From Streptomyces maremycinicus (lineage in GTDB: Bacteria; Actinomycetota; Actinomycetes; Streptomycetales; Streptomycetaceae): 64,000 nt of DNA. Positions 42,745 through 50,935 of this stretch are shown here, in pieces. How positions within the stretch are numbered: the stretch's first letter is position 1; every line of letters begins with the position of its first letter. The notes beneath the pieces are model-generated. The model saw only the letters and a program-made list of their open reading frames with translations. It was not told the origin of the DNA and ran no database searches. The DNA lies in the NCBI RefSeq assembly GCF_001184025.1, contig NZ_BBYG01000015.1:62001-126000 (forward strand). The letters are read 5' to 3'. Position numbers and translations under genes: made by a program.

Positions 42745-45306
42745 TCACTCCGTGGCGATGGCCCGCAGTACGTCCAGGCGGGCCGCTCGCCGGGCCGGAC
42801 GCAGTCCGGCGAGCGCTCCGGCGGTGACTCCCACCAGGGCCACCACCGCGAGCCGGGCGGGCGGCAGCGCGAAGGCGAAGGCGCTGTCGCCCGCCCCGTC
42901 GGAGGCCCGGACCAGCACCCAGCCGAGGAAGACGCCGAGGGCGAGCCCGCCCGTGGTGCCGAACGCGGCGACCAGGACGGATTCCCAGCGGACCATGGCC
43001 CGCAGCTGGGAGCGGGTCTGGCCGACGGCCCGGAGCAGACCGAGTTCGCGGGTGCGTTCGTGGATCGCCAGGGACAGCGTGTTGGCGATGCCCAGCAGGG
43101 CGATGAGGACCGCGAGGGCGAGCAGGGCGTAGACCAGGGTGAGCATCATGTCGATGCCTCCGGCCGACGACCGCGCGTACTCGTCGCGGGTCTGCACCTC
43201 GGGGTTGCCGAACCCGGCGGCGACCTTCTCCACGGCCGCCTTGCCCCGCTCCGCGCCGACGCCGTCCGCGAAGGTGACCGCGAGCAGCGTGTCGGCGTCC
43301 TGGGTTCGGTGCGGTGCCCACGCCGCGCGCGTGATGACGTAGTCGCCCGCGAGCTCGGAACGGCCGTAGACCGCGCGTACGGTGAACGTCTTCTCGGTGC
43401 CGTCGGCGAAGGCGAGCCGGGCGGTGTCACCGGTCGTCAGGTTCCGGCGGTCCGCCTCCTCACGGGTGATCGCGATGCCGTCGGTCCCGAGGGCGCCCAG
43501 GTCGCCCTGGACGGTGCCGAGGTCGAAGGTGCGGCGCAGTGCGAGCGGGTCGGTGACGGTCAACGCCCGCCCCTTCCCGTCGACTTCCGCGACGCCCCGG
43601 CCGAGTCCGACGGCCGTGTCCACCTCGGGCAGCGCGCCGAGGGCGGGGGCGAGCCGGGGGCTGAGGCCGCTGCCGCCCGCGCCGAAGGAGGGCGTGCTGA
43701 CCACGACGTCGCCCGCGAAGGAGCGGGAGACGGTCTGGTCCATGGTCGCCTTGAGGGAGGCCCCGAACACGGTGAAGAGGGAGACCACGGCGACGCCGAT
43801 CATCAGGGCACCGGCGGTGGCGGCCGTCCGCTTCGGGCTGCGCAGGGCGTTGCGGCGGGCCAGGCCCCCGGTGACGCCGCGCAGCCGGTCCAGCGGGCCG
43901 CCGAGGACACGCACCGCCGTGCCGACAGCGGCCGGGCCGAGGACCACGAAGGCGATCAGGGCCAGGACCGCTCCGCCTCCCGCCGACCACACGGACGGGG
44001 AGACCAGGACGCCGGTGAGGGTCATCGCGACGGCGAGGGTGAGCAGGCCCGCGCCGGTGACGGCGCGCGGGCGGGAGGCTCCGGAGGAGTCCACGGCCGT
44101 CTCGCGCAGCGCGGCCAGCGGGGCGGTGCGCCCGGCGCGTACGGCGGGGAGCAGCGCGGACCCCAGGCAGACCAGGACGCCGACCAGGAGGGGGAGGGCC
44201 AGCGACAGGGCGCCGATCACCAGGTCGCCCTCGGGGAAGGGGAATCCGATGGCCGGGAACAGTGCCTGGAGGCCGGCGGCGACACCGATGCCGCCCGCGA
44301 GTCCGGCGGCCGACGCCGTCAGGGCGACCGCGGCGGCCTCGACGAGCGTGGCCTCGGTGATCTGGCGGCGTGAGGCGCCGAGAGCGCGCAACAGGGCGTT
44401 CTCGCGGGCGCGTTGGGCCACGACGATGGCGAACGTGTTGTGGATGGAGAAGGTCGCGACCAGCAGGGCCACGCCGGAGAACACCAGGAGGAACGTGGTG
44501 AAGACCGTCAGGAACTGACTGGCGATCATGTCGGTGTTCTCCCGCGCCGCCTCCTGGCCGGTGATGGCCTCGACGCCCCGGGGCAGTACGGGAGTCAGCC
44601 GGTCGACGAGCTCCGGCCCGCCGACTCCCGGGTCGGCGCGCACGACGATGCTCGTCGCCCGGCCGGGCCCGGCGGTGAGGTACTTCTCGGCGTCGGCGCG
44701 GGTCATGCCGGTGAAGGTCACCTGGGCCATACCGTCCGCGCCGCCGAAGGTCGCGAGACCGACGATCGTCACGCGTACCGGATCGGGGGTGCGCAAGGTG
44801 GTGGTGTCGCCGATCGTCAGGCCGCCCTTCTCGGCGGCGCCCCGGTTGACGACGACCTCGCCGGACCGGGCCGGTGCGCGGCCCTCCGCGAGCCGGTAGG
44901 GGTTCAGCTCGGGGTCGGTGATCCAGTTGCCGGCGAGGGTGGGCGGGCCCTGGCCGCCGACGGGCTTGCCGTCGCCGCCGACGATCTGGCCCGCGCCCTG
45001 GATGTCTGGGGCGACGGCCGCGACGCCGGGGACGGCCGCGAGGGTGCCGACCAGGTCCGTGGGGACGGGCCGGCGCACGCCCTGGCTCTCGCCGGGGGTG
45101 GTGACGGTGTCGGCGCCGCGTACGACGGCGTCGGTGCCCGCGGTCGCGTCGCCGAACATCGAGTCGAAGCCGGCCCGCAGGGTGTCCCCCATGACGAGCG
45201 TCCCGGCCAGGAAGGCGACGCCGAGGAAGACGGCGAGGAAGGTTCCGGCGAACCGGCGGCGGTGGGCGCGCAGGGAGGAGACGCTGAGGCGCATGGACGC
45301 GTTCAT
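42745..45306 (-). CDS. ABC transporter permease, FtsX/MacB-type, double length
   Basis: 853 residues. Two FtsX-like halves: an N-terminal helix followed by an extracytoplasmic domain (about 45-240), three helices, then helix pairs near 340-440, a second extracytoplasmic domain (about 530-690) and three C-terminal helices containing LALAVLIALLGIANTLSLAIHERTRELGLLRAVG, of which the segment IHERTRELGLLRAVG is the FtsX signature. Such permeases work mechanically with MacB-like ATPases on lipids, peptides or cell-wall enzymes. Its start overlaps the ATPase gene by 4 nt. Same operon as the SHOCT protein. Confidence 0.92.
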   Translation of the reverse strand: MNASMRLSVSSLRAHRRRFAGTFLAVFLGVAFLAGTLVMGDTLRAGFDSMFGDATAGTDAVVRGADTVTTPGESQGVRRPVPTDLVGTLAAVPGVAAVAPDIQGAGQIVGGDGKPVGGQGPPTLAGNWITDPELNPYRLAEGRAPARSGEVVVNRGAAEKGGLTIGDTTTLRTPDPVRVTIVGLATFGGADGMAQVTFTGMTRADAEKYLTAGPGRATSIVVRADPGVGGPELVDRLTPVLPRGVEAITGQEAARENTDMIASQFLTVFTTFLLVFSGVALLVATFSIHNTFAIVVAQRARENALLRALGASRRQITEATLVEAAAVALTASAAGLAGGIGVAAGLQALFPAIGFPFPEGDLVIGALSLALPLLVGVLVCLGSALLPAVRAGRTAPLAALRETAVDSSGASRPRAVTGAGLLTLAVAMTLTGVLVSPSVWSAGGGAVLALIAFVVLGPAAVGTAVRVLGGPLDRLRGVTGGLARRNALRSPKRTAATAGALMIGVAVVSLFTVFGASLKATMDQTVSRSFAGDVVVSTPSFGAGGSGLSPRLAPALGALPEVDTAVGLGRGVAEVDGKGRALTVTDPLALRRTFDLGTVQGDLGALGTDGIAITREEADRRNLTTGDTARLAFADGTEKTFTVRAVYGRSELAGDYVITRAAWAPHRTQDADTLLAVTFADGVGAERGKAAVEKVAAGFGNPEVQTRDEYARSSAGGIDMMLTLVYALLALAVLIALLGIANTLSLAIHERTRELGLLRAVGQTRSQLRAMVRWESVLVAAFGTTGGLALGVFLGWVLVRASDGAGDSAFAFALPPARLAVVALVGVTAGALAGLRPARRAARLDVLRAIATE

Positions 45307-46061
45307 GACGGCACCTCGAAGGCTTTCATGCGGTCCAGGACGCGGTCGGCGGTCGGGGACCCCATCCGGTCGACGAGCCGTCCGTCGGCGAGGAAGACGA
45401 CCTCGTCGGCGTGGGCGGCGGCGACCGGGTCGTGGGTGACCATGACGACCGTGCGGCCGGTCCGGCGCACCGTGTCGGCCAGCAGCCCGAGCACCTCTCC
45501 CCCGGCGCGGGAGTCCAGGTTTCCGGTGGGCTCGTCGGCGAAGACGACGTCCGGCCGGCCGGCGAACGCCCGTGCCACGGCGACGCGTTGCTGCTGGCCG
45601 CCGGAGAGCTCGCCGGGCCGGTGGCGCAGCCGGTCACGCAGTCCGACGACGTCCACCAGGGCATCGATCCACTCCGCCTCCCCCCGCTCTCCCGCCAGGT
45701 CCAGCGGCAGCCGGATGTTCTCCTCGACGGTCAGGGTCGGCACCAGGTTGAACGCCTGGAAGACGAACCCGACCCGGTCGCGGCGCAGGAGGGTGAGGCG
45801 GCGGTCGTCGAGCGCGCTCAGCGCGGTGTCGCCGATGTACGCCGTGCCCGAGGTGAGGGTGTCCAGGCCGGCCGCGCAGTGCATCAGGGTGGACTTGCCC
45901 GAGCCCGACGGGCCCATGATCGCGGTGAACCGTCCGGCCGGGAAGTCCACGCTCACCCCGTCCAGGGCCCGGACCGCGGTGTCGCCGGCGCCGTACACCT
46001 TCACGGCGTCGACGACTCGCGCGGCGTTGCGCGTGGCCGTGGTGGCGGTCGCGGTGCTCAT
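45303..46061 (-). CDS. ABC transporter ATP-binding protein (LolD/MacB type)
   Basis: 252 residues: Walker A GPSGSGKST, Q loop VFQAFNLVPTLTVEEN, signature LSGGQQQRVAVARA, Walker B DVVFADEPTGNLD and H loop MVTHDPVAAAHAD. The LolD/MacB subfamily pairs with FtsX-type permeases. Overlaps by ATGA with the permease (downstream) and with the SHOCT gene (upstream), giving a translationally coupled three-gene operon. Confidence 0.95.
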   Translation of the reverse strand: MSTATATTATRNAARVVDAVKVYGAGDTAVRALDGVSVDFPAGRFTAIMGPSGSGKSTLMHCAAGLDTLTSGTAYIGDTALSALDDRRLTLLRRDRVGFVFQAFNLVPTLTVEENIRLPLDLAGERGEAEWIDALVDVVGLRDRLRHRPGELSGGQQQRVAVARAFAGRPDVVFADEPTGNLDSRAGGEVLGLLADTVRRTGRTVVMVTHDPVAAAHADEVVFLADGRLVDRMGSPTADRVLDRMKAFEVPS

Positions 46062-46351
46062 ACCGCGCCGCCCTTGCCGGTGCGGCCGAACTGCTCGTCC
46101 AGGACGGACAGCCGGCGCCAGTACTCGTCCTCGTCGATCTCGCCGGAGGCGAAGCGACGGCCGAGGACGGCGAGCGGCGAGTCGCCGGTGGGCCGGGGGT
46201 CACCGACCGCGCTCCAGGGGCCGCGGCGGCCCCGCCACACCGTGCGCCGCAGGAGCGTGACGACGCCCACGACGACGGCCGCCCAGATCAGCGGGAGGAA
46301 CAGGATCCACGGGCCGGGTCCGCCGCCGTCCCAGTTCGCCAGGGTGTTCAT
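46058..46351 (-). CDS. Small membrane protein with SHOCT domain
   Basis: 97 residues: one membrane helix (about 14-35, ILFLPLIWAAVVVGVVTLL) and a C-terminal SHOCT motif SPLAVLGRRFASGEIDEDEYWRRLSVL. SHOCT domains are short oligomerisation segments. First gene of the ABC operon, overlapping the ATPase gene by 4 nt; it may anchor or assemble the transporter. Function unproven. Confidence 0.85.
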   Translation of the reverse strand: MNTLANWDGGGPGPWILFLPLIWAAVVVGVVTLLRRTVWRGRRGPWSAVGDPRPTGDSPLAVLGRRFASGEIDEDEYWRRLSVLDEQFGRTGKGGAV

Positions 46352-46512
46352 CTCGGGTCATCTCCTCGGTGGGTTCCGCGTTGATGCCTCGAGCGTCCCG
46401 CCGTACGGGGGTCCGGGTCGTCGTACGGCCAGCGGCAGTGGGCGTACCTCGCGGGGAGTACGCGCGCGTGTCCGGGCTGCTCCTTCCGGGGTGCTCCCGG
46501 GAGATGGTCGGT

Positions 46513-46598
46513 GACCGCGCGGCATCCGTGACGGCTCGGACTTCCTGGACCGCTCGGCTTCCGTGACCGCTCGACTTCCGTGACCGCTCGACTTCTGT
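46513..46598. repeat. Five near-tandem 17-bp units in a divergent promoter region
   Basis: Units start at 46513, 46530, 46548, 46565 and 46582. The last three are almost identical (GACCGCTCGGCTTCCGT, GACCGCTCGACTTCCGT, GACCGCTCGACTTCTGT); the first two are degenerate and the second is 18 nt. They lie between the ABC operon and the TetR gene, directly before a TetR-like palindrome. Confidence 0.85.
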
Positions 46599-46616
46599 AA
46601 CTACCAGTATGTACAG
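46595..46616. promoter_or_regulatory. Imperfect 22-bp palindrome over the TetR start, likely operator
   Basis: CTGTAACTAC-CA-GTATGTACAG; 8 of 10 arm positions match. It covers a TAACTA -10-like box (46598-46603) and the ATG at 46609, so the TetR protein probably represses itself here and perhaps the divergent ABC operon. Confidence 0.6.
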
Positions 46617-47190
46617 TCGGGTCATGAGCACCGCCGAGCGACTGATCGAGTCCACCCGGGAGCTGCTCTGGGAGCGCGGCTACGTGGGGACCAGCCCCAA
46701 GGCGATCCTGGAGCGTGCGGGCGCCGGGCAGGGCAGCATGTACCACCACTTCAAGGGCAAGCCCGACCTCGCCCTGGCGGCGATCCGGCGGACGGCCGAC
46801 GAGATGCGGGCCACCGCCGAGCGCGTGCTCGACGGGCCGGGCACGCCGTACGAGCGCATCGAGGCGTACCTGACGCGCGAGCGGGACGTGCTGCGCGGCT
46901 GCCCCGTCGGGCGACTGACGATGGATCCGGAGGTGATCGCGAGCCAAGAGCTGCGCGCGCCCGTCGACGAGACGATCGACCGGATCCGCGAGCGGATCGC
47001 GCACCTCGTCGAAGAGGGCCAGGAACAGGGGCAGTTCGGGCCCGAGCTGGACGGCGAGGCGATCGCCGCCACCGTCGTCGCGACCGTCCAGGGCGGCTAC
47101 GTCCTGGCCCGCGCGGCCGGTTCACCGACCGCCTTCGACGCGGGGGTCCGCGGGCTGCTGTCGCTGCTCGCACCTCGTCCGGCCGGCTAG
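46609..47190 (+). CDS. TetR-family regulator
   Basis: 193 residues from ATG 46609, 5 nt after a -10-like box (leaderless); ATG 46624 is the alternative. N-terminal HTH (about 8-60) with LIESTRELLWERGYVGTSPKAIL and GAGQGSMYHHFKGKPDL; the C-terminal ligand domain contains CPVGRLTMDPEVIASQELRA, a pattern of the YxaF/LmrA-like branch. Followed directly by the DUF4865 and phosphotriesterase-family genes, forming one operon, and divergent to the ABC operon. Confidence 0.9.
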   Translation: MYSRVMSTAERLIESTRELLWERGYVGTSPKAILERAGAGQGSMYHHFKGKPDLALAAIRRTADEMRATAERVLDGPGTPYERIEAYLTRERDVLRGCPVGRLTMDPEVIASQELRAPVDETIDRIRERIAHLVEEGQEQGQFGPELDGEAIAATVVATVQGGYVLARAAGSPTAFDAGVRGLLSLLAPRPAG

Positions 47191-47207
47191 GAGGCCCGTT
47201 GCACGCC

Positions 47208-47783
47208 ATGCAGTACGAACTCACGCTGCCCGCCGACTACGACATGGGCGTCATCCACGCGCGCGTGTCCCGGGTGGGGCATCTGCTCGACGACTGGGAG
47301 GGTCTCGGTCTCAAGGCGTACCTGGTGCGCGAACGCGGGGTGCACGGCTCGCCGGTCGATCAGTACGCCCCGTTCTACCTCTGGAACACCGTGGAGGGCA
47401 TGAACGCCTTCCTCTGGGGAGGCGGCTTCCAGCGGCTGAGCGACGACTTCGGACGACCCGCGGTCCGTCAGTGGACGGGCCTGGCGTACGAGGAGGGCGT
47501 CGCCGCCGGATCGCCCGCCCTGTTCGCCGTGCGGCGGCGCGAACCGCTCCCGGACACGGCGGCACTGTCCGAGGTGGCGCGGGACGCGGTGGCCGAGGCC
47601 CGACGGCTGGCCCGGGAGGAGGGCGCGGTGCTCGCCGCGGCGGCGGTGGACACGAGCCGCTGGGAGAGCGTGCACTTCTCGCTCTGGGCGCACGACACGC
47701 CCGCGGCGGACGGCGACATGTTCCAGGTGCTGCACCTGTCGGCACCGGGCCGGAGCGCCCTGCCCGCGGGCCGGCAGTGGTGA
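47208..47783 (+). CDS. DUF4865-like protein
   Basis: 191 residues from ATG 47208; a TTG at 47199, 4 nt after AGGAGG, is the alternative. The opening YELTLPADYDMGVIHARVSRV and DQYAPFYLWNTVEGMNAFLWGGGFQRL match what I recall as DUF4865, a family often found beside TetR genes. Fold resembles monooxygenase/heme-degrading ABM-type dimers, but that is a guess. It overlaps the next gene by GTGA. Confidence 0.75.
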   Translation: MQYELTLPADYDMGVIHARVSRVGHLLDDWEGLGLKAYLVRERGVHGSPVDQYAPFYLWNTVEGMNAFLWGGGFQRLSDDFGRPAVRQWTGLAYEEGVAAGSPALFAVRRREPLPDTAALSEVARDAVAEARRLAREEGAVLAAAAVDTSRWESVHFSLWAHDTPAADGDMFQVLHLSAPGRSALPAGRQW

Positions 47784-48688
47784 GCGCCGTACGGACGGTG
47801 CTCGGGGACGTGCCGGCGGAGCGGCTCGGCGTGTGCGACGCGCACGACCACCTGTTCTTCGGCAGTCCCCGGCTGCCCGGTCAGGAGCTGAACAGCCGCT
47901 CCGCGGCGCGTGCCGAACTCGCCGCGTTCCGCGCGCAGGGCGGCGAGGCCGTCGTCCAGTGGACGCCCTACGGTCTCGGGCGGCGCGCGGCGGACCTGCC
48001 GTCGCTGTCCCGCGAGGCCGGGGTGCGGGTGGTCGCCGCGACCGGACTGCACCAGGACGTCCACTACGACGGGGCGACGCTCGACGGGCTGCGGCACCGG
48101 CTCGCCGAGGTGTTCGTGGCCGAACTGACCGAGGGCATCGGGATCTCGGGGGTCCGCGCCGGGCTCGTCAAGGTCGCGGGCGGGTTCCACGCCCTCGACG
48201 CGCACAGCCGCTGGACCATGACGGCCGCGGCCGAGGCGCATCACGCGACGGACGCGCCGATCGCCGTCCATCTGGAGCTGGGCACCGGCGCGCTCGACGT
48301 ACTCGACCTGCTGTGCGGGGAGTTGGCGGTGCCCCCGCACCGGGTGATCCTCGGCCACCTCAACCGCGCACCCGACGCGGTGGTGCACCGGCAGGCCGCC
48401 GAGGCGGGCTGCTGGCTCGCCTTCGACGGCCCGTCGCGCGCCCACCACGCCACCGACTGGCGGATGCCGGACGCCGTACGGGCCCTGGCCGACGCGGGTT
48501 TCGGCGACCGGCTGCTGCTCGGCGGCGACACCACGACGGCCGCGGCCCGGTCGGTCGACGGCGGCCCCGGGATGCCGTATCTGCTGCGCCGGGTCCGGCC
48601 CCGGCTGGCGCTCGCCGTGGGTGAGGAGCTGGTGACGCGGATCCTGGCGGAGAACCCGGGGCGGGCCTTCGGCGCCGACTGGCGCTGA
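47780..48688 (+). CDS. Phosphotriesterase-family metal-dependent hydrolase
   Basis: 302 residues from GTG 47780 overlapping the previous stop. Amidohydrolase-type TIM barrel with the expected binuclear metal ligands: His22 and His24 in CDAHDHLFFG, the carbamylated Lys in GLVKVAGGFHALD, two His in AVHLELG and LGHLNRAPD, and Asp in LLLGGDTTT. The family includes lactonases (PLL) and organophosphate hydrolases; actinobacterial members often hydrolyse sugar or acyl lactones. Co-expression with TetR and DUF4865 suggests a catabolic or detoxifying operon with a lactone/ester effector. Confidence 0.88.
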   Translation: MSAVRTVLGDVPAERLGVCDAHDHLFFGSPRLPGQELNSRSAARAELAAFRAQGGEAVVQWTPYGLGRRAADLPSLSREAGVRVVAATGLHQDVHYDGATLDGLRHRLAEVFVAELTEGIGISGVRAGLVKVAGGFHALDAHSRWTMTAAAEAHHATDAPIAVHLELGTGALDVLDLLCGELAVPPHRVILGHLNRAPDAVVHRQAAEAGCWLAFDGPSRAHHATDWRMPDAVRALADAGFGDRLLLGGDTTTAAARSVDGGPGMPYLLRRVRPRLALAVGEELVTRILAENPGRAFGADWR

Positions 48689-48736
48689 CCGCCCGACCGA
48701 TCGGCCTGTCCTGCCCGCCTGCCGTACGCGGAACGG

Positions 48737-49159
48737 TCAGGTGGACGCCTGGTCGCTGTCCTTCAGGGCGCCCCACCCGTGCCAGCGGTCGACCTCGATC
48801 CAGGCGCTGACGCGGGAGCGGACCCGGTCGGGGTACGGCTTGCCCGTGTAGTGGGTGGAGATGCGGTCGATGTCGGCCAGGCCTTCGTCCTCACGCAGCT
48901 CGGCCACCCGTCCGATGAGGGTGACATGCGTGTACCAGCCGTCGGCGTCCAGGACGGTGAGGGTCACGCGCGGGTCGCGGCGCAGGTGCCTGAGACGGAC
49001 CCGGCCCTCGTCCAGGCTGATCAGGACGCGCCCGTCCTCCCAGACGTACCAGGTGGGGGTGGAGACGGGGGCTCCGTCGGAACGCAGGGTGGCCATCACA
49101 CACGGGTTGGGGCGGCTCAGCAGTTCGACGGCCTCGGGCGGAAGCGGGGGCTTGGACAC
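48737..49159 (-). CDS. Pyridoxamine 5'-phosphate oxidase-like (PPOX) F420/FMN protein
   Basis: 140 residues from GTG 49159 (AGGAG at 6 nt). Split-barrel fold: PNPCVMATLRSDGAPVSTPTWYVW at the start, then HLRRDPRVTLTVLDADGWYTHVTLIGRVAEL. Pattern of the actinobacterial F420-dependent PPOX class, which reduces biliverdin-like or quinone-like substrates. Thirty-one nt downstream of the 3-hydroxyisobutyrate-dehydrogenase-like gene on the same strand, so probably one operon. Confidence 0.85.
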   Translation of the reverse strand: MSKPPLPPEAVELLSRPNPCVMATLRSDGAPVSTPTWYVWEDGRVLISLDEGRVRLRHLRRDPRVTLTVLDADGWYTHVTLIGRVAELREDEGLADIDRISTHYTGKPYPDRVRSRVSAWIEVDRWHGWGALKDSDQAST

Positions 49160-49190
49160 GGGATCTCCTAGCGGCTCGGGTTCTGGGGGA

Positions 49191-50075
49191 TCAGGCGTTC
49201 TCGTCGAAGCTGGCGAAGTAGGCGGCGACCATGTCCTCGTCGCCGTGGCCCTGGGCGGCGGCCCGCTCGAGGCGCTCGGCACTGGCCTGCGCCACGTCGA
49301 GGCGGACGCCGTGGTCACGGCCGGCCTCGACGATCAGACGCGCGTCCTTCGCGGCCGTCGTCACCGCGAACTGCGGCGGCGTGAGCCGGTCGTCGAGGAC
49401 GAGGCCGGTCTTCGCCTTCAGGTACCCCATGTCGAGCGGGCCACCCGCGATCAGCCCGAAGAACGCGTTCGGGTCGACGTCCAGGGACTGTGCCAGGGCG
49501 AGCACCTCGCCCGCCGCGGCGGTCGCCGCGATGACCCAGCTGTTGGCCACCAGCTTCAGGCGCGTCGCGCTGCCCTCGCCGCCGTCCTCGCCGGTCCAGA
49601 CCGTCCGGGCGCCCACCGCGTCGAAGACCGGCGTCACCGCCTCGCGGTGCGCGCTCGGCCCCGCCGCGAGCACCGTGAGCTGACCGGCCTCGGCGGGTTG
49701 CCTGGTGCCCAGCACGGGCGCGTCGAAGAAGACGAGGTCGTGGGCGCGGGCGAAGGCGGCCAGCTCGCCGACGGCCCCGGTCCCGGCGGTCGTCGACTGC
49801 GCCCAGGCGGCTCCGGGGCGCAGGCCGGGGGCGGCCTCGCGCATGACCTCCAGGGCGGCGGGGCCGTCGTAGAGCATGGTGAGGACGACGTCCGCGCCCT
49901 CGACGGCCTCGGCGGGGGTGTCGGCCACCTGGACGCCGTCGGCGGTGAGCGGCTCGGCCTTGGCGCGGGTGCGGTTCCAGGCGCGCACGGTGTGGCCCGC
50001 CCGGGCCAGGTTGCGGGCCATCGCGGCGCCCATGATGCCGGTGCCGAGGACGCTCACGGTCAGTTCGACTGTCAT
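49191..50075 (-). CDS. NAD(P)-dependent 3-hydroxyisobutyrate-dehydrogenase-like protein
   Basis: 294 residues. Rossmann motif VLGTGIMGAAMARNL (9-23), substrate loop STTAGTG replacing the usual DCST-type SSG, the helix GGEGSATRLKLVANSWVIA with the catalytic Lys (KLVANS), and KAKTGLVLDDRLTPPQFAV. This is the GLYR/3HIBADH-related branch of beta-hydroxyacid dehydrogenases, including imine reductase relatives. Substrate not predictable; shares a transcript with the PPOX gene. Confidence 0.85.
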   Translation of the reverse strand: MTVELTVSVLGTGIMGAAMARNLARAGHTVRAWNRTRAKAEPLTADGVQVADTPAEAVEGADVVLTMLYDGPAALEVMREAAPGLRPGAAWAQSTTAGTGAVGELAAFARAHDLVFFDAPVLGTRQPAEAGQLTVLAAGPSAHREAVTPVFDAVGARTVWTGEDGGEGSATRLKLVANSWVIAATAAAGEVLALAQSLDVDPNAFFGLIAGGPLDMGYLKAKTGLVLDDRLTPPQFAVTTAAKDARLIVEAGRDHGVRLDVAQASAERLERAAAQGHGDEDMVAAYFASFDENA

Positions 50076-50223
50076 GGCCTCAACCTACTTCGACGCGGGG
50101 CGGACCAGGCCGTCCGGCCACGCCGGGCCGTCGTCGGCCATCGGTTCCGGCCGCCCATCGCGTCCCCCGAGAGATCCACGCCGGCGCCGGGGGGCGCCCG
50201 AACCCGCGTCCTTCCGCACGTAC

Positions 50224-50253
50224 TTGACCGATCATTCTGATGTGATTTAGCGT
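50224..50253 (+). promoter_or_regulatory. Leaderless promoter of the second TetR gene with operator in the spacer
   Basis: -35 TTGACC (50224-50229), 18-nt spacer, -10 TAGCGT (50248-50253), 6 nt to ATG 50260. The spacer holds TCATTCTG (50232-50239), the same octamer as in the palindrome before the SDR gene, and ATCA-N8-TGAT symmetry (50231-50246). Confidence 0.75.
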
Positions 50254-50259
50254 CACCGC

Positions 50260-50844
50260 ATGCCCAGGATGAAGGAGTTCGACCCGGACGCGGCCCTGCG
50301 TTCGGCGCTGGAGCTGTTCTGGCGGCGCGGCTACGAGGCCACGTCGATGGCGGACCTCGTCGAGCACCTGGGGATCGGCCGGGCCAGTCTCTACGCGACC
50401 TTCGGCAACAAGCACGACCTGTACCTGAAGGCGCTGGACCGCTACGGCGAGACGTACCAGCCACTGCTCCTGGCCGAGTTGTCGCAGCCGGGACCCGCCC
50501 TGCCCGCGGTGCGCGCGGTGGTGCGGCGGTTCGCGGCGGAGGCCACGGAGGACGCGAGCCGCGCGTACGGGTGCCTCGTCACCAACACGGCCGCGGAACT
50601 GGCCCCGCACGACCCCGCGGCGGCCCGTCGGGTCGAGCGGAGCTGGGAGCACCTGGAGACGTTGCTGGAGTCGGCGCTGGTGCGCGCGCGGGCGCAGGGC
50701 GAACTGCCCGCCGGGCGCGATCCGCGCGGGCTGGCGCGCATGCTGCTGGTCCTGCTCCAGGGAGTGCGGGTGGTCGGCAAGGCCTCGCCCGATCCCGCGC
50801 GGGTGCGGGACGCGGCGGAACAGGCACTCACCCTGCTGGACTGA
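50260..50844 (+). CDS. TetR-family regulator
   Basis: 194 residues; ATG 50260 at the predicted transcription start. HTH (about 8-58) with FDPDAALRSALELFWRRGYEATSMADL and GRASLYATFGNKHDLY, the AcrR/TetR_C-type arrangement; the C-terminal domain (SRAYGCLVTNTAAELAPHDPA) resembles regulators of aldehyde/SDR genes. Upstream of an SDR gene 91 nt downstream whose promoter region carries a matching palindrome, so this protein probably represses itself and that gene. Confidence 0.9.
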   Translation: MPRMKEFDPDAALRSALELFWRRGYEATSMADLVEHLGIGRASLYATFGNKHDLYLKALDRYGETYQPLLLAELSQPGPALPAVRAVVRRFAAEATEDASRAYGCLVTNTAAELAPHDPAAARRVERSWEHLETLLESALVRARAQGELPAGRDPRGLARMLLVLLQGVRVVGKASPDPARVRDAAEQALTLLD

Positions 50845-50901
50845 CCGCTGGACCTACCGCACCCCGGCCCACGGGAACCGCCCGGGGCGCTTCGCCCGCC
50901 C

Positions 50902-50915
50902 TCATTCTGGAATGA
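50902..50915. promoter_or_regulatory. Perfect palindrome TCATTC-TG-GAATGA before the SDR gene
   Basis: 14-bp inverted repeat with 6-bp arms; its left arm plus centre TCATTCTG recurs in the preceding TetR promoter spacer. Probably the operator of that TetR protein. Confidence 0.7.
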
Positions 50916-50935
50916 ACGGTCTGGAAAGGACTGCC

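Noticed and set aside
42532-44373. 613-codon forward frame opposite the ABC permease
   Set aside because: Arg/Gly/Glu-rich shadow with no motif, while the reverse strand encodes an FtsX-type permease.
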